From CAYLLN01 sp036496265 (GTDB taxonomy: Bacteria > Planctomycetota > Planctomycetia > Pirellulales > Pirellulaceae), in contig DASXLL010000327.1 of assembly GCA_036496265.1 (NCBI GenBank), positions 18,922 to 82,921 on the forward strand: a stretch of DNA of 64,000 nucleotides, read 5' to 3'. Shown in pieces: positions 18,161-26,771 of the stretch (position 1 is its first letter; each line of letters starts with the position of its first letter). The notes beneath the pieces are model-generated. The model saw only the letters and a list, made by a program, of their open reading frames with translations. It did no database searches and was not told the origin of the DNA. The position numbers and the translations under genes were made by a program.

Positions 18161-18258
18161 CTCTGACCTCTGACCTCTGACCTCTGACCTCTGACCTCTG
18201 ACCTCTGACCTCTGACCTCTGACCTCTGACCTCTGACCTCTGACCTCTGACCTCTGAC
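18161..18258. repeat. 14 perfect tandem copies of CTCTGAC
   Basis: 98 nt made of exactly fourteen identical heptamers, ending 10 nt before the aminotransferase start codon. The reverse strand reads open through it only because 7 is not a multiple of 3. It resembles the heptanucleotide STRR arrays of cyanobacteria in unit length, and such arrays are prone to slippage. Confidence 0.95.
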
Positions 18259-18267
18259 TTCTTCCTC

Positions 18268-19455
18268 ATGCCCCTCCTCGCCGACCGCACCAAAGCCTTC
18301 GACTCCAGCGGCATTCGCAAGGTCTTCGACCTCGCCGCCAAGATGAAGGACCCGATCAATTTTTCGATCGGACAGCCGGATTTCGACGTCCCCGACCAGA
18401 TCAAAGACGCCTGCATCGACGCCATCCGCGCCGGAAAAAACGCCTACACCGTCACTCAGGGTTTGCCGGCGCTCCGCGAAAAGCTCAAAGCCAAGATCGA
18501 CCAACAATTCGGCCATTCCGATCGCAAGGTCCTCGTCACCCTCGGCACCAGCGGCGCGCTCTCGCTCGTCATGTGGTCGCTCGTCAATCCAGGCGACGAA
18601 GTCCTGATGTTCGATCCCTATTTTGTCATGTACCCCGCGCTAACCAAGCTCGTCGGCGGCGTCCCAGTCATCGTCGATACGAATCCCGACTTTCGCATCG
18701 ATCTCAACAAAGTCGCCGCGGCCATAACGCCCAAAACCAAGCTCATCCTCCTCAACAGCCCCGGCAATCCGACCGGCGTCGTCGCCACCGAAGCTGAGGT
18801 CCGCGGCTTAGCTCAACTCGCCGCTGAAAAAAACGTCACCCTCCTCTCCGACGAAATCTACAGCGCCTTTTGCTTCGACGAACCAAGTAGGTCCCGCCTG
18901 CCGGGCGGGACCTCTGTCGCCGTGGAGGTCCAATTAACCGGCCAAGGTCCGGCTCGGCAAGCCGGACCTACTAGTTTGACTCCCGCCTCCTTCAACCCCC
19001 GCACCCTCGTCATCGACGGCTTCAGCAAAAGCCACGGCATGACCGGCTGGCGTCTTGGCTACATCCACGGCCCCAGCGAAATCATCGAGACCATGACGAA
19101 GCTCCAGCAATACACGTTCGTCTGCGCCCCGCAGCCCGTCCAATGGGCCGGCGCGCTCGCCATGGACGTCCCTATGGACCAATACGTAGCCGACTACAAA
19201 CGCAAACGCGACCTGATCTACAGCGGCCTGGCCGACAAATACGAAGTCATAAAACCCGGCGGCGCGTTTTACATCTTTCCCAAAGCCCCTCGTGGAATGC
19301 GCGGCACAGAATTCGTCACCAAGGCAATCGAAAACAACGTCCTCATCATTCCGGGCAATATCTTCAGCCAGCACGACACCCACTTCCGCATCGCCTACGC
19401 CGCCCCGGATAGCACGATCGAACGCGGCATCGAAGTCCTCCGCAAGCTTGCCTAA
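18268..19455 (+). CDS. Class I aminotransferase (aspartate-type) with in-frame repeat insertion
   Basis: 395 residues. PLP-enzyme features are GTSGALSLVMW, LLNSPGNPTGVV (Asn-Pro-Gly), LLSDEIYSAF and the Schiff-base lysine in IDGFSKSHGMTGWRLGY. The last arginine motif is FRIAYAAP. It interconverts amino acids and 2-oxo acids; the exact substrate is uncertain. Between FCFDEP and FNPRTLV an extra 29 codons (18886-18972) form a palindromic element, where relatives have only a short loop. The insertion preserves the frame and lies on a surface loop before the active-site lysine, so activity may be retained. No ribosome binding site is visible: the heptamer array sits there instead. Confidence 0.92.
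   Translation: MPLLADRTKAFDSSGIRKVFDLAAKMKDPINFSIGQPDFDVPDQIKDACIDAIRAGKNAYTVTQGLPALREKLKAKIDQQFGHSDRKVLVTLGTSGALSLVMWSLVNPGDEVLMFDPYFVMYPALTKLVGGVPVIVDTNPDFRIDLNKVAAAITPKTKLILLNSPGNPTGVVATEAEVRGLAQLAAEKNVTLLSDEIYSAFCFDEPSRSRLPGGTSVAVEVQLTGQGPARQAGPTSLTPASFNPRTLVIDGFSKSHGMTGWRLGYIHGPSEIIETMTKLQQYTFVCAPQPVQWAGALAMDVPMDQYVADYKRKRDLIYSGLADKYEVIKPGGAFYIFPKAPRGMRGTEFVTKAIENNVLIIPGNIFSQHDTHFRIAYAAPDSTIERGIEVLRKLA
18886..18972. repeat. 87-nt palindromic element inside the aminotransferase gene
   Basis: It starts AGTAGGTCCCGCC and ends with the complementary GGACCTACT. Inner hairpins GTCCCGCC...GGCGGGAC and GTCCGGCT...AGCCGGAC form its two halves. Its length is exactly 29 codons, so it adds residues of the type SRLPGG...ARQAGP without shifting the frame. 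Confidence 0.8.
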
Positions 19456-19470
19456 CCATTGCCGCTCCCA

Positions 19471-19496
19471 TACTCACCACTCACCTACTCACTACC
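19471..19496. repeat. ACTCACC heptamer tract
   Basis: Two ACTCACC units and a TACTCAC unit follow the aminotransferase gene. The complementary words (GTGAGTGG, GTGAGTAGG) occur at 43488-43510. Confidence 0.5.
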
Positions 19497-19619
19497 TGCT
19501 TCCATCCCGCTAGCACCGCTATCTCCTGTTAAATTTTTCCGGCTGCGTAAATCGTTACGGTTATGCCGAGTCTGCGCCCGATAAATCCTAGGAGGGTCTT
19601 TCCCGGGGGAGATGAACGT

Positions 19620-20942
19620 ATGTCGGCAGCGCAGCGATTGACAGCCTTGATTCGCACCGCCGTGACGACAGGTCTTTTCGCGGCTATGTGCAACATTTTG
19701 ACGGCTCAACAGCCGCAAGATGGTCAGCCCCGAGCGCCGCGAGTCGCCGACATGCTGCCGCAGCCGACGCCCGACACAACCGGGGATGCGTGGGTCGATC
19801 CACAAGGCCAAACAGACGACAACACTCCCAAACGCTACGACGAGCCGCCACCTCCGCCCTTCGATTATTGGCAACCAACTTGGATGCCCTGCCAAAGCCT
19901 GCGCGTGAATCGGTCGCTCGTCCTTGGACATGCGTATTTCGGCATGGACATGATGGGCTGGGCGACGAAAGGCGTCCATGTGCCGGCGCTGGTGACGACA
20001 GGTACCGCCGCAAGTGGCGGTTTTTTGGGTTTCAATGGCACTAGCGTCTTGTTTGGCGATGAGACGCTCCACAAGGACATGCGCCCCGGCGGACAATTGC
20101 GGATCGGCTGGTGGTTCGACCCCAATCAATACAGCGGAATTGAATGGCACTACTTTGAGCTGGACGGCCAGAACATTCATTTCAATACGACTAGCCAGGC
20201 CAACAACGGGATTTTAGCGCTCCCGTACTTTGACACATCGGTCAATGGCGAAAGGGGATACCCTCTAGGCTTCCCAGGATTTTTCACTGGTTCGGGAAAT
20301 ATCACGAGCAATATGCAACTGACGAGCACAGGCATCCTTTATCGAAAACTGTTCTGGGCCAGCCCGACATCGCGTATCGATTATCTCGCGGGGTACCGGC
20401 ACGTTCACTTGTACGACAATTTACGCATTGGTGATACGGTTACGGATGTCAACAGCGGCTTGGTGACCACGCGAGTGGACACGTTTCGCGCAATCAATCA
20501 GTTCGATGGCGCGGATCTGGGAATCAAATCGTGGTGGTCGCCGACTGGAACACTCGCGTTGACCGGGACCGCCAAAGCCGCGATTGGCGCATCCAACAAT
20601 ACGGTTCTTATTAATGGCACGCATAAATTTACAGCTTTGCCGACGGCCCCCGGAGGCGTGTTTGCATTGCCATCCAACAGCGGTATGCATTCGCAGCAAC
20701 AATTTGGCTTCGTCTATGAAGTGAACGGCGGTATTGAATGGACGTTTGCCTGCCAGTGGAAATTCAACCTGGGATATACCTGGTTTTATTGGAACCAAGT
20801 TGCGCGGGCGCCCGCGCAACTCAATCGCAATATTGACGAGCCACAGATCTTTGGAAACGGCGGCGGCAATCCGACGTTCACGATGCACACGACTAGTTTC
20901 TGGGCCCAAGGTATCAACGGCGGGTTCACGTACCAGTTCTAG
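19620..20942 (+). CDS. BBP7-family outer-membrane beta-barrel protein
   Basis: 440 residues from ATG 19620, preceded by GGGGGAG; ATG 19563 would add a non-signal extension. A signal peptide (about 1-31, ending LTAQQ) and a Pro-rich linker precede a long beta-sheet region with GGQLRIGWWFDPNQYSGIE, YLAGYRHVHLYDNL and the closing ...GINGGFTYQF, an outer-membrane-type C-terminal Phe. This matches the planctomycetal BBP7 family of outer-membrane proteins, which are porin- or adhesin-like. The ligand is unknown. mnmE starts 18 nt downstream. Confidence 0.8.
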   Translation: MSAAQRLTALIRTAVTTGLFAAMCNILTAQQPQDGQPRAPRVADMLPQPTPDTTGDAWVDPQGQTDDNTPKRYDEPPPPPFDYWQPTWMPCQSLRVNRSLVLGHAYFGMDMMGWATKGVHVPALVTTGTAASGGFLGFNGTSVLFGDETLHKDMRPGGQLRIGWWFDPNQYSGIEWHYFELDGQNIHFNTTSQANNGILALPYFDTSVNGERGYPLGFPGFFTGSGNITSNMQLTSTGILYRKLFWASPTSRIDYLAGYRHVHLYDNLRIGDTVTDVNSGLVTTRVDTFRAINQFDGADLGIKSWWSPTGTLALTGTAKAAIGASNNTVLINGTHKFTALPTAPGGVFALPSNSGMHSQQQFGFVYEVNGGIEWTFACQWKFNLGYTWFYWNQVARAPAQLNRNIDEPQIFGNGGGNPTFTMHTTSFWAQGINGGFTYQF

Positions 20943-20960
20943 CGCACGTACGATAGTTGG

Positions 20961-22319
20961 ATGACGTTCGATCTGGATGACACGATTGCCGCGATCGGGA
21001 GCGCACCGGGCGGCGCCTTACGAGGGATCGTGCGGCTTAGCGGACCGCAGGTCGTTGAGATTGTCGGCAGAGTGTTCCACGCGGACGATCAGACGCCGGT
21101 TAGTCACTTGCGATTCGCGGCATGTCGGCGCGGCGCAGTTAAGCTACCGCGAAACCTGGGCATCGCTCCGACCACGCTGTACCTGTGGCCGACGACGAGT
21201 AGCTATACGGGCCAGCAGAGCGCGGAGCTATACCTTCCCGGCTCGCCGCCGCTGCTGGACGCGGCTCTCGAAGTCCTTTGTCAGGCCGGCGCACGATTGG
21301 CGCGCCCCGGCGAGTTCACGCTCCGCTCGTTCCTCGCCGGACGGCTCGACTTGACCCAAGCGGAAGCCGTGCTCGGCGTCATCGACGCGGAAAACCGCCA
21401 GCAGCTCGACGCCGCGCTCTCACAGCTCGCCGGCGGCCTTGCCAAGCCACTCGCCGCGCTTCGCGGGCAGCTTTTGGACCTGCTGGCGCACCTGGAAGCG
21501 GGCCTCGACTTCACCGAGGAAGACATTGAATTCATTTCCGCCGCCGAGTTGCAGCGGCAACTCGCCGAAGTGGCACTCATGATCGCCAAGCTTGCCGCTC
21601 AAATGCACAGCCGCGGCCATGCCGGCCAGTTGCCGCGCGTTGTGCTCTGCGGCGAGCCCAACGTCGGCAAAAGCAGTCTTCTTAATGCGCTAGCCGGTGA
21701 AAATGCGGCCATCGTGTCGGAGATCGCGGGAACAACGCGCGATTTTGTCACCCGACGCGCAAAATTCGGCGACTACGAGTGCCTCATTACGGATACCGCC
21801 GGCATTGCGACCGCTGATCGCGACGACGAATTGAACGCCGCGGCTCAGGCGGCGACACGAGAACAAATTCGTCAGGCGGATTTGGTTCTGCAGTGTATGG
21901 ATGCGTCGCAACCGCCAAAAGCAGCGCCCGCCGGCAATCTTGCTTCACTTCCGGCCAATCGTCTCCTCGTCTGGACGAAATGCGACTTGCCGCGCGTTGC
22001 CAAAGCGGCTGGCGATGACACGGCGGTTGAAACGAGCAGCCGAACTTCGACTGGCATCGACGTCTTGCGGCAGTGGATCGCTGCAGCGCTTTCCGAGCGG
22101 CCGGCCGATGCATCAAGCGTCGCCGGCACTGCCGAGCGCTGCCGCGACAGCCTCCGCCGCGCCACCGAGTCGATCAACCGAGCCCAAGCCGCCACCGGCG
22201 AAGAACTCATCGCCGCCGAACTGCGCATCGCGCTCGATGAGATTGGTCTCGTCGCCGGCGAAACTTACACCGACGACATCCTCGACCGCATCTTCAGCCG
22301 GTTTTGCATTGGGAAGTAG
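20961..22319 (+). CDS. mnmE: tRNA modification GTPase MnmE
   Basis: 452 residues. The N-terminal folate-binding domain begins [20 protein letters not shown]. The G domain has G1 [15 protein letters not shown]2 near GTTRD, G3 DTAGIA and G4 TKCD. The C-terminus ends IFSRFCIGK with the conserved Cys needed for catalysis. With MnmG it makes 5-(carboxymethyl)aminomethyluridine at the wobble position of tRNA. The partner gene mnmG is not in the window. The stop lies 2 nt before a palindromic repeat. Confidence 0.97.
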   Translation: MTFDLDDTIAAIGSAPGGALRGIVRLSGPQVVEIVGRVFHADDQTPVSHLRFAACRRGAVKLPRNLGIAPTTLYLWPTTSSYTGQQSAELYLPGSPPLLDAALEVLCQAGARLARPGEFTLRSFLAGRLDLTQAEAVLGVIDAENRQQLDAALSQLAGGLAKPLAALRGQLLDLLAHLEAGLDFTEEDIEFISAAELQRQLAEVALMIAKLAAQMHSRGHAGQLPRVVLCGEPNVGKSSLLNALAGENAAIVSEIAGTTRDFVTRRAKFGDYECLITDTAGIATADRDDELNAAAQAATREQIRQADLVLQCMDASQPPKAAPAGNLASLPANRLLVWTKCDLPRVAKAAGDDTAVETSSRTSTGIDVLRQWIAAALSERPADASSVAGTAERCRDSLRRATESINRAQAATGEELIAAELRIALDEIGLVAGETYTDDILDRIFSRFCIGK

Positions 22320-22321
22320 AA

Positions 22322-22384
22322 GTAGGGTGGGCTATGCCCACCGGCGCCGATTAACGTTTCAATGGTGGGCACAGCCCACCCTAC
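22322..22384. repeat. GTAGGGTGGGC palindrome between mnmE and the HEAT gene
   Basis: Arms GTAGGGTGGGC (22322-22332) and GCCCACCCTAC (22374-22384), each followed by a GCCCACC or GGTGGGC half, enclose a unique centre. The right arm supplies the TAG stop codon of the convergent HEAT gene. A sister copy lies at 50972-51035. Confidence 0.85.
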
Positions 22385-23940
22385 CGATTAAACGCCTTGA
22401 GCAGCTTCCGCCCTTTGTAAATCGAATACGCCTCATCCACGCCGACGGGCCGCTTGTTGCTGCGTTGGGGAAACCAGTGTACCTCGGAAAAATCCGCGAC
22501 CGCAACGCCGGCCACGTTATCGCGTTGGGCAGTGGCAACCAATGCCTTCTCGCCGAAAAAATATCCCATTCGCTGTGGCTCGATGGCGGTGTAACCCGCG
22601 TCATGAATTCGCCGCTTGAGGCGCTCAACTTCAAGCTGCTCGCTTTTGCTCAGCCGGGCCACATCAAACTCGCGAATGTCTTCATGTTGTGCATGCCACC
22701 CAGCAAATGCGGCGTAGATATCTTCTGCCGGCAGATCGGCCAGATCGGCGACGAACGCGTGTACCAGCGGCCCGGCCATGCCGATATTGCTGAACGATTT
22801 TTCGCCTTCTTCCGAGGAAACGACATATTGAAATTGAAACAGAAAACAGTCCACCGGCTGATCGAACCCCGGCCAGTGCTGCTTGCGCTGCTCGAACAGC
22901 TCGCAGCTCGTCGGCGGCACGCCATATTGCGTCGGCTCCGCCAGCCAGACACACAGCTCCGCCTGAGCCCGTGCTTCCTTCGTCGCATACTGCGGTTCAA
23001 TCTGGTCCTTGATGCCTAGCTCGTCGGCGTAAGCCAGCACCCGCAGCCGCGCGATCGGTTCGACCGCCAGCTTGACCAGCTCCGCTTTACCTTCCTCTTC
23101 ACCCAGCCGCGCCAGGGCGGCAGCGGCTTCGGTTCGCAGCCGGCGATGGCCGACTTGCAAGGCTTGGTAAAGCTTGGAGACGGCGGACTTGTCGCCGATC
23201 AGCGCCAGAGCGTCGCACAACGAAACAGCCAGCGCTACACCGCGGGCGACGCGGCGGCTAAGCTCCTGCGGCGTATCGCCGAATTCGTCGGGCTTCTCTT
23301 CGAGAACCAATAGAGTCTGAACAAGCTCGCCGAGAAGACTGATCAGTTCCGGCGCAACGTCCGCCGCGGGATGCTGCTCGGCTAATTTCTCTCGCGTGAG
23401 AAAGTTGGCCAGGTCCAGAATCGGCGCGGCCAGCCCTGGCGAGGTCATCGCTCGCAAGATCCGCGGAAAAAGCAGCGCCGCTTGCGTCCGTTGCTTCTGA
23501 AAGAGCGGCGCCAGGGACTGCACGATGTCTTGATCGTCTTGCGGCGGCTCCTCGAGCAGCAGCGCGCCGAACAAAGCCAGCTCGGCGGCCGTCGCGCCGC
23601 TCGCCAACCATGCTAGAAGCTGCCCACGCGCCCGCGACGTTTCGCCAAGTCCTCGATAGAGAACCTCCAGTGACTTCAAAATCGAAGCATCGATTTCGGC
23701 GGGCGACGCCGTCTTGCGCCGTGTTTGCACCGCAGCGACTAACCAATTCGCCAGGAGGCGGTCCGCCGCCGCCGAGAGCGGCATCGGTAACTGGCTGACG
23801 GCGGTGAAAAATTCTTCGAGCGGTTGTGGCGTGAATTCTGCGACCCAAGCGGCGCGGCGCGCGGCTCGATTGAGATCAGTGCCGGAAAACTGCTCTGCGT
23901 TTTCCAGGTCGGCGATTAATGTGGCGAGCCGTTGTTCCAT
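22381..23940 (-). CDS. HEAT-repeat protein of unknown function
   Basis: 519 residues, wholly soluble and helical. Residues about 250-320 contain HEAT-like units, for example LYQALQVGHRRLRTEAAAALARLGEEEG. The second half (WLAEPTQYGVPPTSCELFEQ, GMAGPLVHAFVADL, EPQRMGYFFGEKALVA) looks like a conserved catalytic or binding domain, but I recognise no family. The stop codon belongs to the flanking palindromic repeat. Upstream, only 14 nt from the start codon, is a terminator-like hairpin reading in the same direction. Confidence 0.75.
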   Translation of the reverse strand: MEQRLATLIADLENAEQFSGTDLNRAARRAAWVAEFTPQPLEEFFTAVSQLPMPLSAAADRLLANWLVAAVQTRRKTASPAEIDASILKSLEVLYRGLGETSRARGQLLAWLASGATAAELALFGALLLEEPPQDDQDIVQSLAPLFQKQRTQAALLFPRILRAMTSPGLAAPILDLANFLTREKLAEQHPAADVAPELISLLGELVQTLLVLEEKPDEFGDTPQELSRRVARGVALAVSLCDALALIGDKSAVSKLYQALQVGHRRLRTEAAAALARLGEEEGKAELVKLAVEPIARLRVLAYADELGIKDQIEPQYATKEARAQAELCVWLAEPTQYGVPPTSCELFEQRKQHWPGFDQPVDCFLFQFQYVVSSEEGEKSFSNIGMAGPLVHAFVADLADLPAEDIYAAFAGWHAQHEDIREFDVARLSKSEQLEVERLKRRIHDAGYTAIEPQRMGYFFGEKALVATAQRDNVAGVAVADFSEVHWFPQRSNKRPVGVDEAYSIYKGRKLLKAFNR

Positions 23941-23954
23941 AGACCCACATTACC

Positions 23955-24000
23955 GCAAAAATAAAACCGCGAGGCCGCCGTGCAATGGGCGGCGTCGCGG
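23955..24000 (-). terminator. Terminator of the Gfo/Idh/MocA gene
   Basis: On the minus strand a 13-bp stem (one mismatch, arms CCGCGACGCCGCC and GGCGGCCTCGCGG) is followed by TTTTATTTTTG. It ends transcription from the oxidoreductase gene just before the HEAT gene start at 23940. Confidence 0.75.
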
Positions 24001-24031
24001 CTGGGAGAGATTTGAATTTCCGAAATGCAAA

Positions 24032-24139
24032 TAGCCGGGACCATACTTGGTCCCGGTTTTTGTAGGGCAAGCTGCCCGCTTGCCCCGCGACAAGCAGGCT
24101 GCTTGTCGTTACAACCGGGAGCAGGTTTGCTCCCGGCTA
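24032..24139. repeat. A-type composite palindrome (GGGACCA/GGGAGCA)
   Basis: The left hairpin TAGCCGGGACC...GGTCCCGG (24032-24056), two GC-rich middle hairpins (GGCAAG...CTTGCC and GACAAGC...GCTTGTC) and the right hairpin CCGGGAGCAGG...CTCCCGGCTA (24115-24139). Other members lie at 26677, 43087, 55225 and 62431. Confidence 0.85.
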
Positions 24140-24157
24140 ATTGAGTGTCGCGTCATA

Positions 24158-25612
24158 TTACAGCTTGTAGCCGTTATGAAACTCCGGCTTGACGATGTGG
24201 GCAACTTCCGGAGCGTTGGTGGCCGTTAGATTCTTGGCGTCCCACATGATCTTCTTGCCGGTAACGCCCGCCTCGCCCGCGACCTCGTCACGTCCGGGAG
24301 GGGCGCCTCGTCCTTTTTCGGTCTTGCCTTGGCGAAGCGCGCCTTGATCACCGGCAGCGGCCCAAACTGCCAGGTTGCCGAGGAGCACCGTCTCGGTGAG
24401 GCCGGCGGCGTAGTCCACGAAATTGGACATGGACTTGCCCTCACCCTTGATCGCATTGACCCATTCGACGAAGTGGCCAGGCGACCGCGGATAATCGACT
24501 GTGGGCCGCTCCTCTTGAGCCATGTAGAGATCAGAGCTGGCATAATCGCCGGGCGCGAGCAGCCAGCCCTTGTCACCGACGACAAGACAGCCGCTTTTGA
24601 GCGTGTTCTTCATCCGGTCCTTGGCCTTGTCGTCCTTTTGACGATTGAGGCAAATCTCTTCGGCCTTCTTGAACTCTTCGGTTGTCGGACGCTTGCCGCC
24701 GTCATACCACATGAACTTGACGGGTGCGCGGCCATTCCGCTCGGGGAAGTCACACGTGATTACCGACCAGGCGGGATACGTTTCCATGTTGTGGCCAGAC
24801 GTCGTCGCTTGCACGGCGATCGGATCACGCAGATCGAGGCCCATGTAGGGCATGTTGAGCGTGTGGCAGGCCATGTCGCCGAGCGCGCCCGTTCCGAACG
24901 CCCACCAGCCGCGCCACTTGAACGGATGATACGCGGGGTGATAGGGCCGCATCTCCGCCGGGCCAATCCATTCGTTCCAATGCACGTTCGGCGGGCACTC
25001 AGGCGTGTCGCTCGGACGATCGATACCTTGATCCCAAATCGGCCGGTTTGTCCAGACGTGGCATTCCTTCACTTTGCCGAGCGCGCCGCTCTTGAGAATC
25101 GCAGCCGCCTCGCGCAGATCGTTGCTGGCCGTGCCTTGATTGCCCATCTGGGTGGCAACGCCTTTTTCGGCTGCGAGCTTGCCGAGGTAGCGGGCTTCGT
25201 ACAGCGAATGCGCCATCGGCTTTTGCACGAACGCGTGCTTACCGAGCTTCATGCCCATCGAGGCGATGACCGCATGACAATGATCGGGCGTGCTAACGGT
25301 AAAGGCGTCGATCGCCTTTTCCATCTCCTCGAACATCTTACGAAAGTCGTTGTACTTTTTCGCGTTCGGCCAGCGAGCGGCGGCCAAAGCGAGGTTCTTG
25401 TCGTCGATGTCGCAGATTGCGACCACATCGCCCGAGCGGCCGGCGTCTTGCGAATCGCTCGTGCCCTTGCCGCCGACACCGCAGCAAGCGAACTGAACCT
25501 TTTCATTGGCCGAGCGGCTCTCGCGGGGGGCGATGCCGCCCAGGGCCCAATAACCGGCGCCGATTACCGCCGAGGTCTTCATAAATCGGCGGCGTGAACT
25601 ACGACGTGACAT
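24158..25612 (-). CDS. Tat-exported Gfo/Idh/MocA oxidoreductase
   Basis: 484 residues from ATG 25612 (AGGAG upstream on the minus strand). MSRRSSRRRFMKTSAVIGAG is a twin-arginine signal. The Rossmann domain (VQFACCGVGGKGTSDSQDAG, then VVAICDIDD) binds NAD(P). The catalytic EKP-type motif appears as FVQKPMAHS. The C-terminal alpha/beta domain contains WGGWWAF-like segments found in planctomycetal members. These enzymes oxidise or epimerise sugars and inositols; the substrate is not predictable. Divergent from mqnA across 286 nt. Confidence 0.9.
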   Translation of the reverse strand: MSRRSSRRRFMKTSAVIGAGYWALGGIAPRESRSANEKVQFACCGVGGKGTSDSQDAGRSGDVVAICDIDDKNLALAAARWPNAKKYNDFRKMFEEMEKAIDAFTVSTPDHCHAVIASMGMKLGKHAFVQKPMAHSLYEARYLGKLAAEKGVATQMGNQGTASNDLREAAAILKSGALGKVKECHVWTNRPIWDQGIDRPSDTPECPPNVHWNEWIGPAEMRPYHPAYHPFKWRGWWAFGTGALGDMACHTLNMPYMGLDLRDPIAVQATTSGHNMETYPAWSVITCDFPERNGRAPVKFMWYDGGKRPTTEEFKKAEEICLNRQKDDKAKDRMKNTLKSGCLVVGDKGWLLAPGDYASSDLYMAQEERPTVDYPRSPGHFVEWVNAIKGEGKSMSNFVDYAAGLTETVLLGNLAVWAAAGDQGALRQGKTEKGRGAPPGRDEVAGEAGVTGKKIMWDAKNLTATNAPEVAHIVKPEFHNGYKL

Positions 25613-25898
25613 GACCGTTGCTCCTGGAATGCTGCAATTGTACGGGGGAAGAAATAAAAACGAGGACGGCTTCGTGCTGACAACCGACGGCTGATCCATG
25701 CGCATTGTGTACTGGGGAATAAGCCTATCCCAGGAGTGAAGGCATTGCAAATGGTGACGAAAGTGAGTGGTGAGCCGGTCAGGCACGACCGCCAAGGCGT
25801 TAATTTTGGCGGGCTGCCGCGGTTGGAAACAGGAGGGCGGTGACTGGCCCTATGGGTTTGGGACCGGATGAGTAAAATTGCGACGTAAAGGATTTTCC
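25613..25898. promoter_or_regulatory. Divergent promoter region, Gfo/Idh and mqnA
   Basis: 286 nt between the divergent starts. It must contain promoters for both directions; no clear -35/-10 pair or operator dyad was recognised, and no gene is seen in it. Confidence 0.4.
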
Positions 25899-26705
25899 AT
25901 GCGGATCGGCGCTGTCTCCTATCTCAATACGAAGCCGCTCGTGTATCGGCTCACGGAACTCGCACCGGAGCACGAATTAATTTTCGATTTGCCGAGTCGT
26001 CTCGCCGATAACCTGGCGGCCGGCCGGCTGGATATCGCGCTAATCCCCTCGATCGAGTTTTTCCAGCGTGACGACTACCAAATCGTTTCCGACGCCTGCA
26101 TCGCGTGCCGGGGGCCAGTGCGGAGCGTGAAGTTGTTTAGCCGCGTTGAGCCGGCAAAGATTCACACGTTGGCACTCGACGAAGGATCGCGCACGAGCGT
26201 TGCCCTGGTCCAGATTCTGCTTCAGGAGCGCGTCGGCGTGACACCGAAACTGCTGCCGCTTGCGATAGATGCCCGGCCTGAGGATGTTGCGGCCGATGCA
26301 ATCTTGTTAATCGGCGACCGGGCCATGCAACGGCCTTCGGAGGACTTCGTCGCCGAGTGGGATCTGGGCGACATCTGGTGTCGTTGGGCCGAGTTGCCGT
26401 TCGTGTTCGCGATGTGGGTGGCGCGGAAGGGATCGCGAGAGGAGACGACCGAGTTGGCAGCCGCGCTTAGCAAGTCACGCGATCTGGGCGTCGCCAACGT
26501 TGTGCAAATCGCCGCCGCCGAACATGCCGCCGTCGGTCTGAATTATGATGAATGCTTGACCTATCTCCGCGATCACCTTTACTTCCATCTCGGCCCTCGC
26601 GAAAACGCGGGACTCAAATTGTTTCAGCAGCACGTGTCCAAGTTGGACTTGAGCCGGTCAGACACAACTTCGCTTATAGCCGGGACCAAACTTGGTCCCG
26701 GATGA
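25899..26705 (+). CDS. mqnA: Chorismate dehydratase MqnA
   Basis: 268 residues starting MRIGAVSYLNTKPLVY, with DLPSRLADNLAAGRLDIALIPS and DEGSRTSVALVQ, the family's substrate-binding motifs. It converts chorismate to 3-[(1-carboxyvinyl)oxy]benzoate, step one of the futalosine menaquinone route. The last codons (LIAGTKLGPG and stop) come from an A-type palindrome, so the natural C-terminus was replaced or extended when that repeat arrived. It forms an operon with mqnC. Confidence 0.95.
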   Translation: MRIGAVSYLNTKPLVYRLTELAPEHELIFDLPSRLADNLAAGRLDIALIPSIEFFQRDDYQIVSDACIACRGPVRSVKLFSRVEPAKIHTLALDEGSRTSVALVQILLQERVGVTPKLLPLAIDARPEDVAADAILLIGDRAMQRPSEDFVAEWDLGDIWCRWAELPFVFAMWVARKGSREETTELAAALSKSRDLGVANVVQIAAAEHAAVGLNYDECLTYLRDHLYFHLGPRENAGLKLFQQHVSKLDLSRSDTTSLIAGTKLGPG

Positions 26706-26755
26706 CCGATTGAAAACCTTCAGTCAGGCACCGGGAGCAAGTTTGCTCCCGGCTA
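26677..26755. repeat. A-type palindrome overlapping the mqnA stop
   Basis: TAGCCGGGACC...GGTCCCGG (26677-26701) encodes the last residues of MqnA, with the stop TGA at 26703. The right half CCGGGAGCAAG...CTCCCGGCTA ends at 26755, 16 nt before the mqnC start. Confidence 0.85.
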
Positions 26756-26771
26756 GTGGAATTGATTGGCA

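Noticed and set aside
18161..18258. Tandem array considered as CRISPR
   Set aside because: Units are 7 nt with no spacers; it is a simple tandem repeat.
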